A stretch of DNA of 31,877 bases, taken from contig DFIZ01000022.1 in assembly GCA_002372855.1 (NCBI GenBank), forward strand, positions 1-31,877, written 5' to 3'. Source of the stretch: Bacteroidales bacterium UBA3684. Its GTDB lineage: Bacteria; Bacteroidota; Bacteroidia; Bacteroidales; P3. This document shows, piece after piece, positions 1-8,408 of this stretch (the stretch's first letter is position 1; each line of letters opens with the position of its first letter). The notes under the pieces were generated by a model, which was given only the letters and a program-made list of their open reading frames with translations, did no database searches and was not told the DNA's origin. Made by a program: the position numbers and the translations under genes.

Positions 1-29
1 GATATAAGAAATGCCGAATTTGGTACCTC
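1..29 (-). repeat. Dispersed TACCAAATTCGGC repeat, copy A (cut by window edge)
   Basis: Read on the minus strand, this stretch is GAGGTACCAAATTCGGC followed by ATTTCTTATATC. The same core recurs at 22409-22436 and 31851-31877 on the plus strand. At 22409 the repeat runs into an array of 11-base units starting TTCTTATAT, and this copy breaks off exactly where such an array would begin. A GAACCCC/GGGGTTC hairpin follows at about 32-52. The function is unknown. Confidence 0.7.
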
Positions 30-93
30 TTGAACCCCTGTTTGAGGGGTTCGGGGGATGGGGTTTGGAAGATGGTTTTCCATTCAAAAAAAA

Positions 94-126
94 GTTGTGT
101 ATATTTCAAAAAAATGTGTATATTTG
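94..126 (+). promoter_or_regulatory. Bacteroidota-type promoter of the T9SS surface protein gene
   Basis: A TATATTTG -7 box at 119-126 matches the Bacteroidota consensus TAnnTTTG. A GTTG at 94-97 lies 21 bases upstream, where the TTTG-like -33 element is expected. Transcription would start near 133, giving a leader of about 105 bases before the ATG at 238. A second, weaker copy (TATATTTC) lies about 20 bases upstream, so the start may be duplicated. The consensus is known for the phylum; its use here is inferred. Confidence 0.65.
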
Positions 127-237
127 CAGTTTACATCGATTGTGTGTGTCCGGTGTTTTGTGTTGGAATACAGGATTATTGGTAGAGAACAATATTATAA
201 AATATTTTATTAACCTTAAACAAACAAAAAAACTGTT

Positions 238-3200
238 ATGAAACGTTACTACTGTTTTCTCGCGTTGTTTGCGCTGCTGGGACTGGGGTCCGCGCAGGCG
301 CAGATAACCACCTTCCCCTACACCCAGGGGTTCGAGAGCGGCCTCGGCGGCTGGACGACCGTCGACGGCGACAACGACGGCGAAAATTGGTTTTCGTCCA
401 CCGGGTCTGACGAGGATATTATCCCCCACGGCGGCAGCAGCTATGCATCCTCGTGGTCGTACGACCATATCGAAGGCGATCCTTGGTATCCCAACAACTA
501 CCTGATCAGCCCCGCCATCACCGTCACTACGGGCCTGAACCTGAGCTACTACGTCATCCGTGGCTGCCACAGCGGCTACCCCGACCAGTATTCGCTCTAT
601 GTCTCCACCAGCGCCACGCCGTCGGACATCAACGCCCTGACGCCGCTGGTCAGCGAGTCGCCCACCGAGACGCAGTGGACCAAGAAGACCTTCTCCCTCG
701 AGGACTATGCCGGACAGACGGTCTACATCGTTTTCCGCCACCACAACAGCAATGATATGTGCTCCATTGGTATCGACGATGTCACCATCGGCGAAGCCGG
801 TATGCCCGAGGTTATGCTCCCCGGCCCGCAGACGGCTTCCATCGGCAGCCCCCTGAACATCGGTGCTTCCGTTGTCGGTGCCCAGCCTTTGACCCTCACC
901 TGGAGTTCCGTTATGGCCTCCAACGGCGATGCCACCATGTATGACAATGGCGACACGCTCACCATCACCTACTCCGCTTCCGGCCTCGACACCGTGATGC
1001 TTATTGCTTCCAACTCCTTCGGCGCCGACACCGCCACCACTGTGGTCAACGCCTACTGCGTGGCTCCGACCTCCATCACCACCACTTCCTCTTCCATCGA
1101 CAGCGCCCTCTTCTCCTGGACGGGCGAGGCCACGGACTATGAGTATGCCCTCATGGTCGGCAGCGCCGAGCCCGGCGAGTACGATATCTTCACCACTACC
1201 GACAACTCCGTGCTGTATGACACCCTGCAGGGCGGCGTGACCTACACCTTCTATGTCCGTGCTCTCTGCGGCACCAGCCACAGCACGTGGATTTCGCGCC
1301 AGCACACCCCCGGCACCTATATCCTTGCCGCCAACAGCAGCGACACGCTGCGTACCTGCGGCTCGGTGGTTTACGACAATGGCGGCCCCGACGGCAACTA
1401 CGCCAGCAGCCAGAACTCCACCCTCTACATCCTCCCCACCGACGACACCAAGTGGGTCGTCATCAGTGGCAGCTCCTACACCGAAGGCAACTATGACTAC
1501 ATCCGCATCTACGATGGCATGGGCACCAGCGGCGAGCAACTCTTCACCGACTATGGCATCGATGCCAATACCTCCTTTGGACCCTTCATGTGCCCTGCCG
1601 GTGCCACACTGACCTTCTATTCCGACGGTTCTGTGACCCGTTCCGGTTTCCAGATCAACGTCACCTGCATCGACGCCCCGACGTGCCTGGCTCCGACCAA
1701 TCTTACCCTGGTCCGTGCTGCTGAGGATACCCTCGTTGTCAGCTGGAATGCTCCCGAGGGCGGCGCTTCGGACTACCTGGTGCAGTATCGCAGCGGCTCC
1801 GACGAGTGGAGCAGCCTGACGGTCACCGACACCGTGGCCGCCATCGACGGCCTCAGTGCCAACACCGTCTACGAGGTTGTTGTGCGCACCCTCTGCGGCA
1901 GCGACAGCAGCTTTGCCATCAGCGGCACTTATCGCACCGCCTGCGGCGCCATCACCACCCTGCCGTGGACCGAGAGCTTCGAGACCTTCGCCAACAATAC
2001 CCGCGACACCGCCGTCACCTGCTGGAACTTCGTGTGGCCCACGGGCGGCAGCAGCAACGGCTACTGCCAGGTGGTCAACAGCTATGCTGTCACCGGCAGC
2101 AACACCCTGCGTTTCAGCGGCTACGCCTCAACTCCCATGACGGCCATCCTGCCTCCCTTCACCGACGACATCAGCGGCATGGAGATGAGCTTCTACCTCC
2201 GCGCCGAGAACAGCAACGACTATAGCGGCACCACCAACAGCCCCGGAGCCATCCGCGTGGGCTACATCACCAGCGTCGGCGACAGCACCACCTTTGTGCA
2301 GACCGCCCGCTTCGAGTGCACCAGCGGCAACTATGGCAGCATGGCCATGGAGGCTGTCACCTTTGCCGGCGCTCCCTCCGGCGCCCGCATCGCCATCCAG
2401 CAGGTGAACAACGGCACCAACTACTGGTGGTGGATCGACGACATCGATGTCCACGTTGCTCCTTCCTGCACGCGTCCCGCTGTTGCTGTGAGCGACGTCA
2501 CCACTGACGGCGCCACGCTGACCCTCAACGATGCCAGCGAGGTTGGCAACTACCGCCTGGTCGTTGTCAGCGGCAGCAATAGCGACACCATCGACAACGT
2601 CACCAGCCCCTATATCCTCACTGGCCTCGCCTCCGGCTCGGCCTACACCGTGTATGCCTACACCGTCTGCGACGACGGCACCTACACCGCACCCTCCACG
2701 GCCTCGTTCTTCACCGCCTGCGACGTGGTGTCCACCTTCCCCTGGAGCGAGAACTTCGACGCCCGCACCACCGGCACCTTCAACGACCCCTGCTGGGAGA
2801 ATGTGCACATCAGCGGCAGCGGCTCCAACCTCTTCTCCGTCAGCTCCAGCACCCAGGGCGGCAATAGCACCAACAAGCTCCAGCTGCCCGATATGTCCAG
2901 TGGCACCATGACCAAGCTCGCACTGCCTCCCATGCAGTTCGAAGACGGTACTGCCTACCTTTTCTCCATCGATGTCTACCGCAACACCAGCAGCTATCCC
3001 AACGAGGGTGTGCGCATCTTCGTCAACGACACCAACGATTTCGCCGGTGCCGTCGAGCTGGGCTTCCTGCACCGCAACTATCAGCAGACCGACGGTCGTG
3101 TGGTGACCGCCGAAAGCGCCAGCGGTTGGTACACCTATGAGTTCCTCATCCCCGATACCATCGAGAGCCCCGTCTACATCATCCTGCGTGGAGAGAGCTC

Positions 3201-6200
3201 CTACGGCAGTTCCACCTACATGGACAACATTTCGGTTGCCGTGGCTCCCTCGTGCATGCGTCCCGCCAGCATTGATGTCACCAGCGTCGATTCTACTTCG
3301 GTCACCCTCGCCATCAACGATGCCAACAATACCGGCAACTACCACATCGTCATTCTCAGCGGCAACGACACCGTGGTCAATGAGACTATCGCCTCTAACA
3401 CCTATACCAACGACACCCTCCAGCCCGCCACCCTCTACACCGTCCTGGTGAGCACCCTCTGCGACGACGGTACCGAGACCGCCACTACCAGCACGAGTTT
3501 CAACACCTCATGCACCGCTATTGCCACTCCGTGGACAGAGAGTTTCGACACCTACTCCACCACCGACTTTGCCGCCAACCTGCCCTGCTGGGTTCAGGTT
3601 ACCCCCGCCATCGGCACCTCCGTCAACTATGTCAACCTCTCCACATCCTATCCTTACAACGGCAGCCGCCACCTCCGCTTTGCCTATTCCGATCCTGCGG
3701 GATGCATCGTGGCCCTGCCTATGTTCGACAACGACATCAGCACCCTTGAGCTGTCCTTCATGCACCGCCCCGAGAGTGCCACCAATTCCAGCTGCGGCAC
3801 CCTCCGCGTTGGCTACATCACCAACATCGCCGACACCTCCACCTTCGTTGCCGTCAGTCAGTGGAACTACAATGACTTTGCCTCTGACACCTACCGCCAG
3901 GAGGACATCACCTTCGCCGGCGCCCCTGCCGGCGCCCGCATCGCTTTCAGCCACAGCACCCCCAGTACCAACAACTGGTACTGGTTCATCGACTCCATCG
4001 ATGTGCACGCTGCTCCCAGCTGCCTGCGTCCTGTCAGTGTGACTGTCAGCGACATCACCGAGACCTCGGCTCTCGTCGCCATCAACGACCCCACCCACGC
4101 CAACAGCTATAGCCTCGTGGTGGTCAACGGCTCCGACACGGCTGTCAACACCACACTCACCGACACCTCCTATACTCTCACCGGCCTCCAGGCCGCTACG
4201 GCCTACACCGTCATCGTCCGCACCCTCTGCGACGACGGCACCATGACCAACCCCGTCACCACCTCCTTCAACACCTCCTGCGGAGCCGTCACTGCTCCTT
4301 GGCTCGAGGACTTCAACAGCGCTGCCACCTGGATGTGCTGGACCACCTACAGCTTCGACAACGAGACCAATTCCGACTGGACCCTCAACGACGGCGAGGC
4401 CACCTCGAGCTACAACGCAGATGCTGCCGCCAACGACTGGCTCATCACTCCGGCTATCGAGGTCCCATCCGATGCCGACGGCCTTGCACTGACATGGAAA
4501 GCCACCGGTGCCTCCTATGATGGCTACAACACCCACCTCACCGTTCGTCTCTCCACCACCAGCACCGACACCGCCAGCTTCAGCACCGTGCTCTTTAACA
4601 ACGACCTGCCCGATGCATGGAACTCCTACAGCGCTTCGCTCGACTCCTATGCCGGCGAAACCATCTACGTCGCCTTTATCCACGACAGCTACAACGACGA
4701 CGGCCCCTCCATCGACAGCGTCCAGGTGCGCTCCACCCTTGTTCCTGTCGTAAGCATTGTGGCCGACGCCACCACCGCTGATGCCGGCACCAACCTGGGC
4801 TTCCGCGCTGTCCTCAGCGAGGGTAGCACCACTGGAATCAACTACACTTGGACCAACACCCTCGCCGCCTCCACCATCAGCGGCAGCGGCGACAGCATCA
4901 ACATTGCCTACACCGTCGCTGGCGAGGACACCGTGACCGTCATCGCCACCAACAGCTATGGCGCCGACACCGCCTCGGTCTTCGTGCGCGTGCGCGACTG
5001 CCAGGTCGTCAGCGTCTTCCCCTGGACCGTCGACTTCGAGAACAGTGGCGATATCGAGTGCTGGAGTCAGGAAGGTAGCTCTCAGTGGCGAATCGGCACT
5101 GGTGACAACAACACCTCTACCGGCGCACATGGTGGCACGGGCAACGTCCTCATCACCCACTCCTCCACCGGCAACGTCACCAAGCTCATCACTCCCGTGC
5201 TCAACCTCGGCGGTGCCTCTTCGGCCACCCTTACCTTCTGGCACATCCAGCGTGTCTGGGCTGGCGACCAGGATGAACTCAACGTCTACTACCGCACCAG
5301 CCAGAGCGACCCCTGGACCCTCATCACCAGCTATACTTCCAACATCGCAACTTGGACTGCCGACACCCTCACCCTCCCCAACACCACCGCTACCTACCAG
5401 GTGGCTTTCGAAATGGTTGACGACTGGGGCTACGGCGTAGCCATCGACGACATCACTATCAGCGGCGCCAACGGCCCGCAGACCAGCTTCGTCGTCAGCG
5501 CCACCTCTGCCAATGCCACCATGGGAACGGCCACGGTCAGCCCCAACGGCACGGTTGCCGCCGGCACCAGTGTCACTGCTACGGCCACTGCCAACGAGGG
5601 CTACCAGTTCGTCAACTGGACTGTCAGCGGCAACGTTGTCAGCAGTGCCAATCCCTACACCTTCACCGTCACGGCCAACACCGCTCTCGTGGCCAACTTC
5701 GAGGCGCTGCCCGAACCTGACTGTGAGACGCCCACCAACGTCACCGTCAGCGACGTCACCCTCACTTCTGCCACCATCGCCTGGACTGCCGGCGAAGGCC
5801 AGAGCAGCTGGGATGTCCACGTCACTGGCATTGGCTACGACCAGACCTTCACTACCTCCACCAACCCCTACACTATCACCGGTCTGAACGCAGATGTGGT
5901 GTACACTGTGACCGTTCGCGCCAACTGCAGCGCTACGGCATTCAGCGAGTGGAGCGCCCCTGTCACCTTCACTACTTTCAGCTGCCAGTCTGTCAGCGGA
6001 GTTACTGCGAGCAACGTCACCACCAACAGCGCCCAGGTCAGCTGGACCGCTGTTCAGGGAGTGAACGGCTACGAGGTTGAGTACGGCGCCAGCGGCTTCA
6101 ACCAGGGCGCCGGTACCACCGTGCAGGCCAGCACCAACAATGCCACCCTCACCGGTCTGACTGCCAACATGGCTTACGATGTCTATGTCCGCAGCGTGTG

Positions 6201-6510
6201 CGGCGAAGGCGTCTACAGCGCATGGAGCAATGTCACCTCCTTCACCACCGACGAGGGCGAAGGCATCGACGACGTCAACTCCGCCGCCATTGCCCTCTAC
6301 CCGAACCCGGCCACGACCACTGTCACCATCAGCGGCATCGAAGGCCAGGCCACGGTAACCATCGTCGACATGAACGGCCGCGTGAGCGGAGAGTGGAGAG
6401 TGGAGAACGAAGAAATCACCCTTGACCTCACGGGCTATGCCCAGGGCGCCTACTTCGTCCGCATCACGGGCGAGCAGCAGAACGCCATCCGCAAGCTCAT
6501 CGTGAAGTAA
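238..6510 (+). CDS. Giant modular T9SS-secreted surface protein (MAM-like, CUB, FnIII repeats)
   Basis: A 2090-residue secreted, probably surface-attached protein. A signal peptide ends at A21 with Q22 as the mature start. Next come a MAM/choice-of-anchor-like jelly roll (about 22-186), a PKD-like segment, an FnIII (about 272-360), a CUB-like domain (about 365-478) and another FnIII. Repeating units then pair a jelly roll opening PW(T/S)E(S/N)F with an FnIII-like module opening APSCxRP (near 742, 1003 and 1259). Further jelly rolls lie near 1354 and 1593, with a PKD-like stretch near 1506. An InlB-B-like repeat near 1751 and two FnIII modules near 1827 and 1915 follow. Residues 2009-2090 form a type A T9SS sorting domain (ALYPNP, DMNGR, GAYFVRI). 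No catalytic domain is evident, so adhesion or glycan/protein binding is the inference. It is monocistronic, with its own promoter and terminator. The tail contains an odd SGEWRVENEE stretch from a GA-rich repeat. Confidence 0.92.
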   Translation: MKRYYCFLALFALLGLGSAQAQITTFPYTQGFESGLGGWTTVDGDNDGENWFSSTGSDEDIIPHGGSSYASSWSYDHIEGDPWYPNNYLISPAITVTTGLNLSYYVIRGCHSGYPDQYSLYVSTSATPSDINALTPLVSESPTETQWTKKTFSLEDYAGQTVYIVFRHHNSNDMCSIGIDDVTIGEAGMPEVMLPGPQTASIGSPLNIGASVVGAQPLTLTWSSVMASNGDATMYDNGDTLTITYSASGLDTVMLIASNSFGADTATTVVNAYCVAPTSITTTSSSIDSALFSWTGEATDYEYALMVGSAEPGEYDIFTTTDNSVLYDTLQGGVTYTFYVRALCGTSHSTWISRQHTPGTYILAANSSDTLRTCGSVVYDNGGPDGNYASSQNSTLYILPTDDTKWVVISGSSYTEGNYDYIRIYDGMGTSGEQLFTDYGIDANTSFGPFMCPAGATLTFYSDGSVTRSGFQINVTCIDAPTCLAPTNLTLVRAAEDTLVVSWNAPEGGASDYLVQYRSGSDEWSSLTVTDTVAAIDGLSANTVYEVVVRTLCGSDSSFAISGTYRTACGAITTLPWTESFETFANNTRDTAVTCWNFVWPTGGSSNGYCQVVNSYAVTGSNTLRFSGYASTPMTAILPPFTDDISGMEMSFYLRAENSNDYSGTTNSPGAIRVGYITSVGDSTTFVQTARFECTSGNYGSMAMEAVTFAGAPSGARIAIQQVNNGTNYWWWIDDIDVHVAPSCTRPAVAVSDVTTDGATLTLNDASEVGNYRLVVVSGSNSDTIDNVTSPYILTGLASGSAYTVYAYTVCDDGTYTAPSTASFFTACDVVSTFPWSENFDARTTGTFNDPCWENVHISGSGSNLFSVSSSTQGGNSTNKLQLPDMSSGTMTKLALPPMQFEDGTAYLFSIDVYRNTSSYPNEGVRIFVNDTNDFAGAVELGFLHRNYQQTDGRVVTAESASGWYTYEFLIPDTIESPVYIILRGESSYGSSTYMDNISVAVAPSCMRPASIDVTSVDSTSVTLAINDANNTGNYHIVILSGNDTVVNETIASNTYTNDTLQPATLYTVLVSTLCDDGTETATTSTSFNTSCTAIATPWTESFDTYSTTDFAANLPCWVQVTPAIGTSVNYVNLSTSYPYNGSRHLRFAYSDPAGCIVALPMFDNDISTLELSFMHRPESATNSSCGTLRVGYITNIADTSTFVAVSQWNYNDFASDTYRQEDITFAGAPAGARIAFSHSTPSTNNWYWFIDSIDVHAAPSCLRPVSVTVSDITETSALVAINDPTHANSYSLVVVNGSDTAVNTTLTDTSYTLTGLQAATAYTVIVRTLCDDGTMTNPVTTSFNTSCGAVTAPWLEDFNSAATWMCWTTYSFDNETNSDWTLNDGEATSSYNADAAANDWLITPAIEVPSDADGLALTWKATGASYDGYNTHLTVRLSTTSTDTASFSTVLFNNDLPDAWNSYSASLDSYAGETIYVAFIHDSYNDDGPSIDSVQVRSTLVPVVSIVADATTADAGTNLGFRAVLSEGSTTGINYTWTNTLAASTISGSGDSINIAYTVAGEDTVTVIATNSYGADTASVFVRVRDCQVVSVFPWTVDFENSGDIECWSQEGSSQWRIGTGDNNTSTGAHGGTGNVLITHSSTGNVTKLITPVLNLGGASSATLTFWHIQRVWAGDQDELNVYYRTSQSDPWTLITSYTSNIATWTADTLTLPNTTATYQVAFEMVDDWGYGVAIDDITISGANGPQTSFVVSATSANATMGTATVSPNGTVAAGTSVTATATANEGYQFVNWTVSGNVVSSANPYTFTVTANTALVANFEALPEPDCETPTNVTVSDVTLTSATIAWTAGEGQSSWDVHVTGIGYDQTFTTSTNPYTITGLNADVVYTVTVRANCSATAFSEWSAPVTFTTFSCQSVSGVTASNVTTNSAQVSWTAVQGVNGYEVEYGASGFNQGAGTTVQASTNNATLTGLTANMAYDVYVRSVCGEGVYSAWSNVTSFTTDEGEGIDDVNSAAIALYPNPATTTVTISGIEGQATVTIVDMNGRVSGEWRVENEEITLDLTGYAQGAYFVRITGEQQNAIRKLIVK

Positions 6511-6521
6511 CACTATGGAGC

Positions 6522-6538
6522 GCCGGCGTCCCGCCGGC
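6522..6538. repeat. Short palindrome after the surface protein gene
   Basis: GCCGGCG, spacer TCC, CGCCGGC: a perfect 7-bp stem with a 3-base loop, starting 11 bases after the stop codon. It resembles REP-type intergenic palindromes and sits just before the terminator, so it may protect the 3' end of the mRNA. Function is inferred only. Confidence 0.6.
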
Positions 6539-6547
6539 ACCACCCCC

Positions 6548-6585
6548 AACCCCCGCACGCAAACCGTGCGGGGGTTTATTTTTTA
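6548..6585 (+). terminator. Rho-independent terminator of the surface protein gene
   Basis: The left arm AACCCCCGCACG (6548-6559) pairs perfectly with CGTGCGGGGGTT (6565-6576) around a 5-base loop. TTATTTTTT follows. It lies 38 bases after the stop codon, a classic intrinsic terminator. Confidence 0.9.
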
Positions 6586-6593
6586 CCCCACCC

Positions 6594-6857
6594 GTAGAGA
6601 CGCGGCATGCCGCGTCTCCCGCCCCCGGAGGGGGCATAAGAACTTAGGCGGGGGCAACGCCCCCGTGGTGCGTGATAGTGTAAAAAAACGCCCTGCAGGG
6701 GCATAAGAGTTGGATTCTTATGCCCCTGCGGGGCGTTGGTTTTTGGGGGACTGCCTTATCGGGGGCGTTGCCCCCGCCTAAGTTCTTCCGCCCCTGCGGG
6801 GCGTCCGTCGTCCGTGGAACGCCTACACCCGGGAGACGCAGCATGCTGCGTCTCTAC
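6594..6857. repeat. 264-bp composite quasi-palindrome between convergent genes
   Basis: The ends are inverted copies: 6594-6621 starts GTAGAGACGCGGCATGCCGC and its near-complement ends at 6857. Each end is itself a palindrome (GAGACGCGGCA/TGCCGCGTCTC and GAGACGCAGCA/TGCTGCGTCTC). Inside, 6638-6665 is perfectly complementary to 6760-6787 (28 bp). Positions 6688-6707 pair with 6717-6736 with one mismatch and a 9-base loop. A GCCCC-nnn-GGGGC module occurs four times. No coding gene is credible here. It could be a MITE-like element or stacked REP modules; no target-site duplication is evident. Confidence 0.75.
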
Positions 6858-6879
6858 AGAAAGGGGTGGGAAGGAAACG

Positions 6880-7344
6880 CTAATTGTAAATCTCCAGGGT
6901 GTAGCCGTCGAAGTGCGTATTGTATTCGTAGAGCGGGCAACCCGAGGCGGAGCCTTCGAGGGGCTGGCCATACTCTGTTTCGTAGAGCGACCCGCAGGCT
7001 CTGCAGCGCAGTACGGCGCCATCCCAGTCAGGGTCGGGTTCCAGACGCACATCGTTGTCGTTGGGACAGGCACACTCGAATGCTACAAAATCGCTGAAGG
7101 TGGTGCGGCGGATGAAGATGCCCTTGTATCCACGGTTGATGGTCACCGTGCCGCCGATGTTGGTGAGGGCATTGAAATCGGGCTGGTAGATGTTGATGAT
7201 GGCTCCGTCGCCGAAGGGCGTGTTGCAAATGTTTTCGCGGGTGCAGGAATTGAAAGTGAGGCACGAAGAGGGGAGAATGAAGAACAGGCTTGCGCGGAAG
7301 ATCCGCGCAAGCCTTCTTTGTCTTGATGGTCCTTCTTTTTTCAT
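6880..7344 (-). CDS. Rieske-fold lipoprotein with four-Cys ligand set
   Basis: A 154-residue lipoprotein with a Cys-rich redox-like domain. The ATG at 7344 overlaps the upstream lipoprotein stop by ATGA, so the two are probably translationally coupled; an in-frame extension upstream would be antisense to that gene. The hydrophobic segment leads to candidate lipobox Cys at 34 (FNSC) or 28 (PSSC). The domain has a C91-x-C93 pair, a 20-residue gap, then C114-xx-C117 followed by GSLYE. This spacing is that of a Rieske [2Fe-2S] site (CxH...CxxH) with both His replaced by Cys. Similar small Bacteroidota lipoproteins are often labelled Rieske-like. Whether it binds a cluster, a single iron or zinc cannot be told. 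The region coding for the signal peptide contains a perfect 11-bp inverted repeat. Confidence 0.8.
   Translation of the reverse strand: MKKEGPSRQRRLARIFRASLFFILPSSCLTFNSCTRENICNTPFGDGAIINIYQPDFNALTNIGGTVTINRGYKGIFIRRTTFSDFVAFECACPNDNDVRLEPDPDWDGAVLRCRACGSLYETEYGQPLEGSASGCPLYEYNTHFDGYTLEIYN
7287..7313. repeat. Perfect 11-bp inverted repeat inside a signal-peptide coding region
   Basis: GGCTTGCGCGG (7287-7297), a 5-base loop, then CCGCGCAAGCC (7303-7313). On the coding strand it encodes the RLARIFRAS segment joining the charged and hydrophobic parts of the lipoprotein signal peptide. It aligns in frame with similar palindromes in lptC and lptE. Confidence 0.85.
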
Positions 7345-8399
7345 TTTCCAGCAGGATAGTCGCCGTAGAGAGTTTTCATTGTCACTTCGGCGACGATGCG
7401 GAGGCTTTCCGCGCTGACGGCCTGAAGGTTGTCGGTGGTGGTGTGCCAGTGCTCGAAGAACGAGGTGTTGCCGCTGTTTTGCACGATGTCCACCATGGGT
7501 ATGCCGCTGAGGCGGTTGACGTAGTAGTGGTCGTCGAGGATGGGGTCGGTGTTGACGTCGACAAATATGTCGCCATAGCCGAGCGCCTTGGCGGCTGTCC
7601 ACAGTTTGTCGACGAGGCCGGGGGCGTAGTTGCGGCTGATTTGCTCACGTGTGAAGCGTGGCTGCTGGGTGCCCACCATGTCGAAGAGGATGCCGTAGAC
7701 GGCTGTGTAGAAGGGCACGTGGCGGTTGCGGACCCAATGCTGCGAGCCCTTGCACCAGGTGTCCTCGTCGTAGACCTCGCTCCATTCCGGTGCGCCTTGG
7801 TCTTCGACGTCGAAGAGGAGGAAGTCCACTCCCACGCCTTCGGGGCGCATCTGGCTCATGACGCGTGCCATCTCCATCAGCACGGCCACCCCCGAGGCGC
7901 CGTCGTTGGCACCGGGTACGGGGCTGCGGTGGAGGTCGTCGCTAGGGTCGTGGTCGGCCCACGAGCGGCTGTCCCAGTGGGCGGCGAGGAGCACTCGCTT
8001 CTCGGCCATGGGGTTGATGGAGGCTACGATGTTCTTGCCGGGAACGGTGCTTTGGTCCCAAAGGGTGGCCTGGAAGTCCTGTACACGCACGGTGTCGCAC
8101 CAGCGTGCCATCTGGTTCTGGAGCCATTGGGCGCACTGCAGCCAGGCTTTGCTGCCGGGAATGCGGTTGCCGAAGGCAAGCTGGGCTTCGACGTATGCGT
8201 AGGCACTGTCGGCCGAGAAAGCGGGGGTCTCCACCTTCGTATAGTCGATGGCCTGCGGTGTGGCGGCACCGCCCTCATCCTGCTTGTGCTTGCAGCCAGA
8301 CAGCACCAGCAGGAGGATCAATACTGAAAACGGAAAGTGGAAAGACCTGATGAAGGTTTTCCCACTTTCCATTTTCCATTTTTCTTTTCCCACTATCAT
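7341..8399 (-). CDS. M28-family lipoprotein, probable glutaminyl cyclase / aminopeptidase
   Basis: A 352-residue lipoprotein with a zinc-dependent M28 fold. The lipobox is LSGC at C36, placing it in the periplasm or on a membrane face. Visible motifs are AAHWDSRSWADHDP (first zinc His and Asp), PGANDGASGVAVL (bridging Asp region) and LLFDVEDQG (acidic ligands). The ANDGASGV and DVED signatures with this length fit Bacteroidota lipoprotein glutaminyl cyclases, which turn N-terminal Gln of exported proteins into pyroglutamate. A plain M28 aminopeptidase is the alternative. Five exported proteins in this window start with Gln after cleavage, which suits the cyclase reading. The start at 8399 is 9 bases after efp; Met10 (8372) is an alternative. 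An inverted repeat spans its signal-peptide coding region. Confidence 0.85.
   Translation of the reverse strand: MIVGKEKWKMESGKTFIRSFHFPFSVLILLLVLSGCKHKQDEGGAATPQAIDYTKVETPAFSADSAYAYVEAQLAFGNRIPGSKAWLQCAQWLQNQMARWCDTVRVQDFQATLWDQSTVPGKNIVASINPMAEKRVLLAAHWDSRSWADHDPSDDLHRSPVPGANDGASGVAVLMEMARVMSQMRPEGVGVDFLLFDVEDQGAPEWSEVYDEDTWCKGSQHWVRNRHVPFYTAVYGILFDMVGTQQPRFTREQISRNYAPGLVDKLWTAAKALGYGDIFVDVNTDPILDDHYYVNRLSGIPMVDIVQNSGNTSFFEHWHTTTDNLQAVSAESLRIVAEVTMKTLYGDYPAGK
8326..8376. repeat. Inverted repeat in the M28 lipoprotein signal-peptide region
   Basis: GAAAACGGAAAGTGG (8326-8340) pairs with CCACTTTCCATTTTC (8362-8376), 14 of 15 positions, and AAA/TTT pairing continues inward. On the coding strand one arm encodes KMESGK (charged) and the other FHFPFSV (hydrophobic). 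Confidence 0.8.
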
Positions 8400-8408
8400 G
8401 TCTCTTCT

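Noticed and set aside
3508-6558. Minus-strand open frame of about 1000 codons opposite the T9SS protein
   Set aside because: It is exactly antisense to a well-supported gene; the Gly/Val/Asp-rich low-complexity product reflects the GC-rich third positions of the real gene.
6594-6857. Insertion sequence
   Set aside because: No transposase frame and no target-site duplication; kept as a repeat only.
7345-7602. Longer N-terminus for the Rieske-like lipoprotein
   Set aside because: The extra residues are Arg/His/Pro-rich and out of frame within the M28 gene; the ATG at 7344 gives a normal lipoprotein signal.
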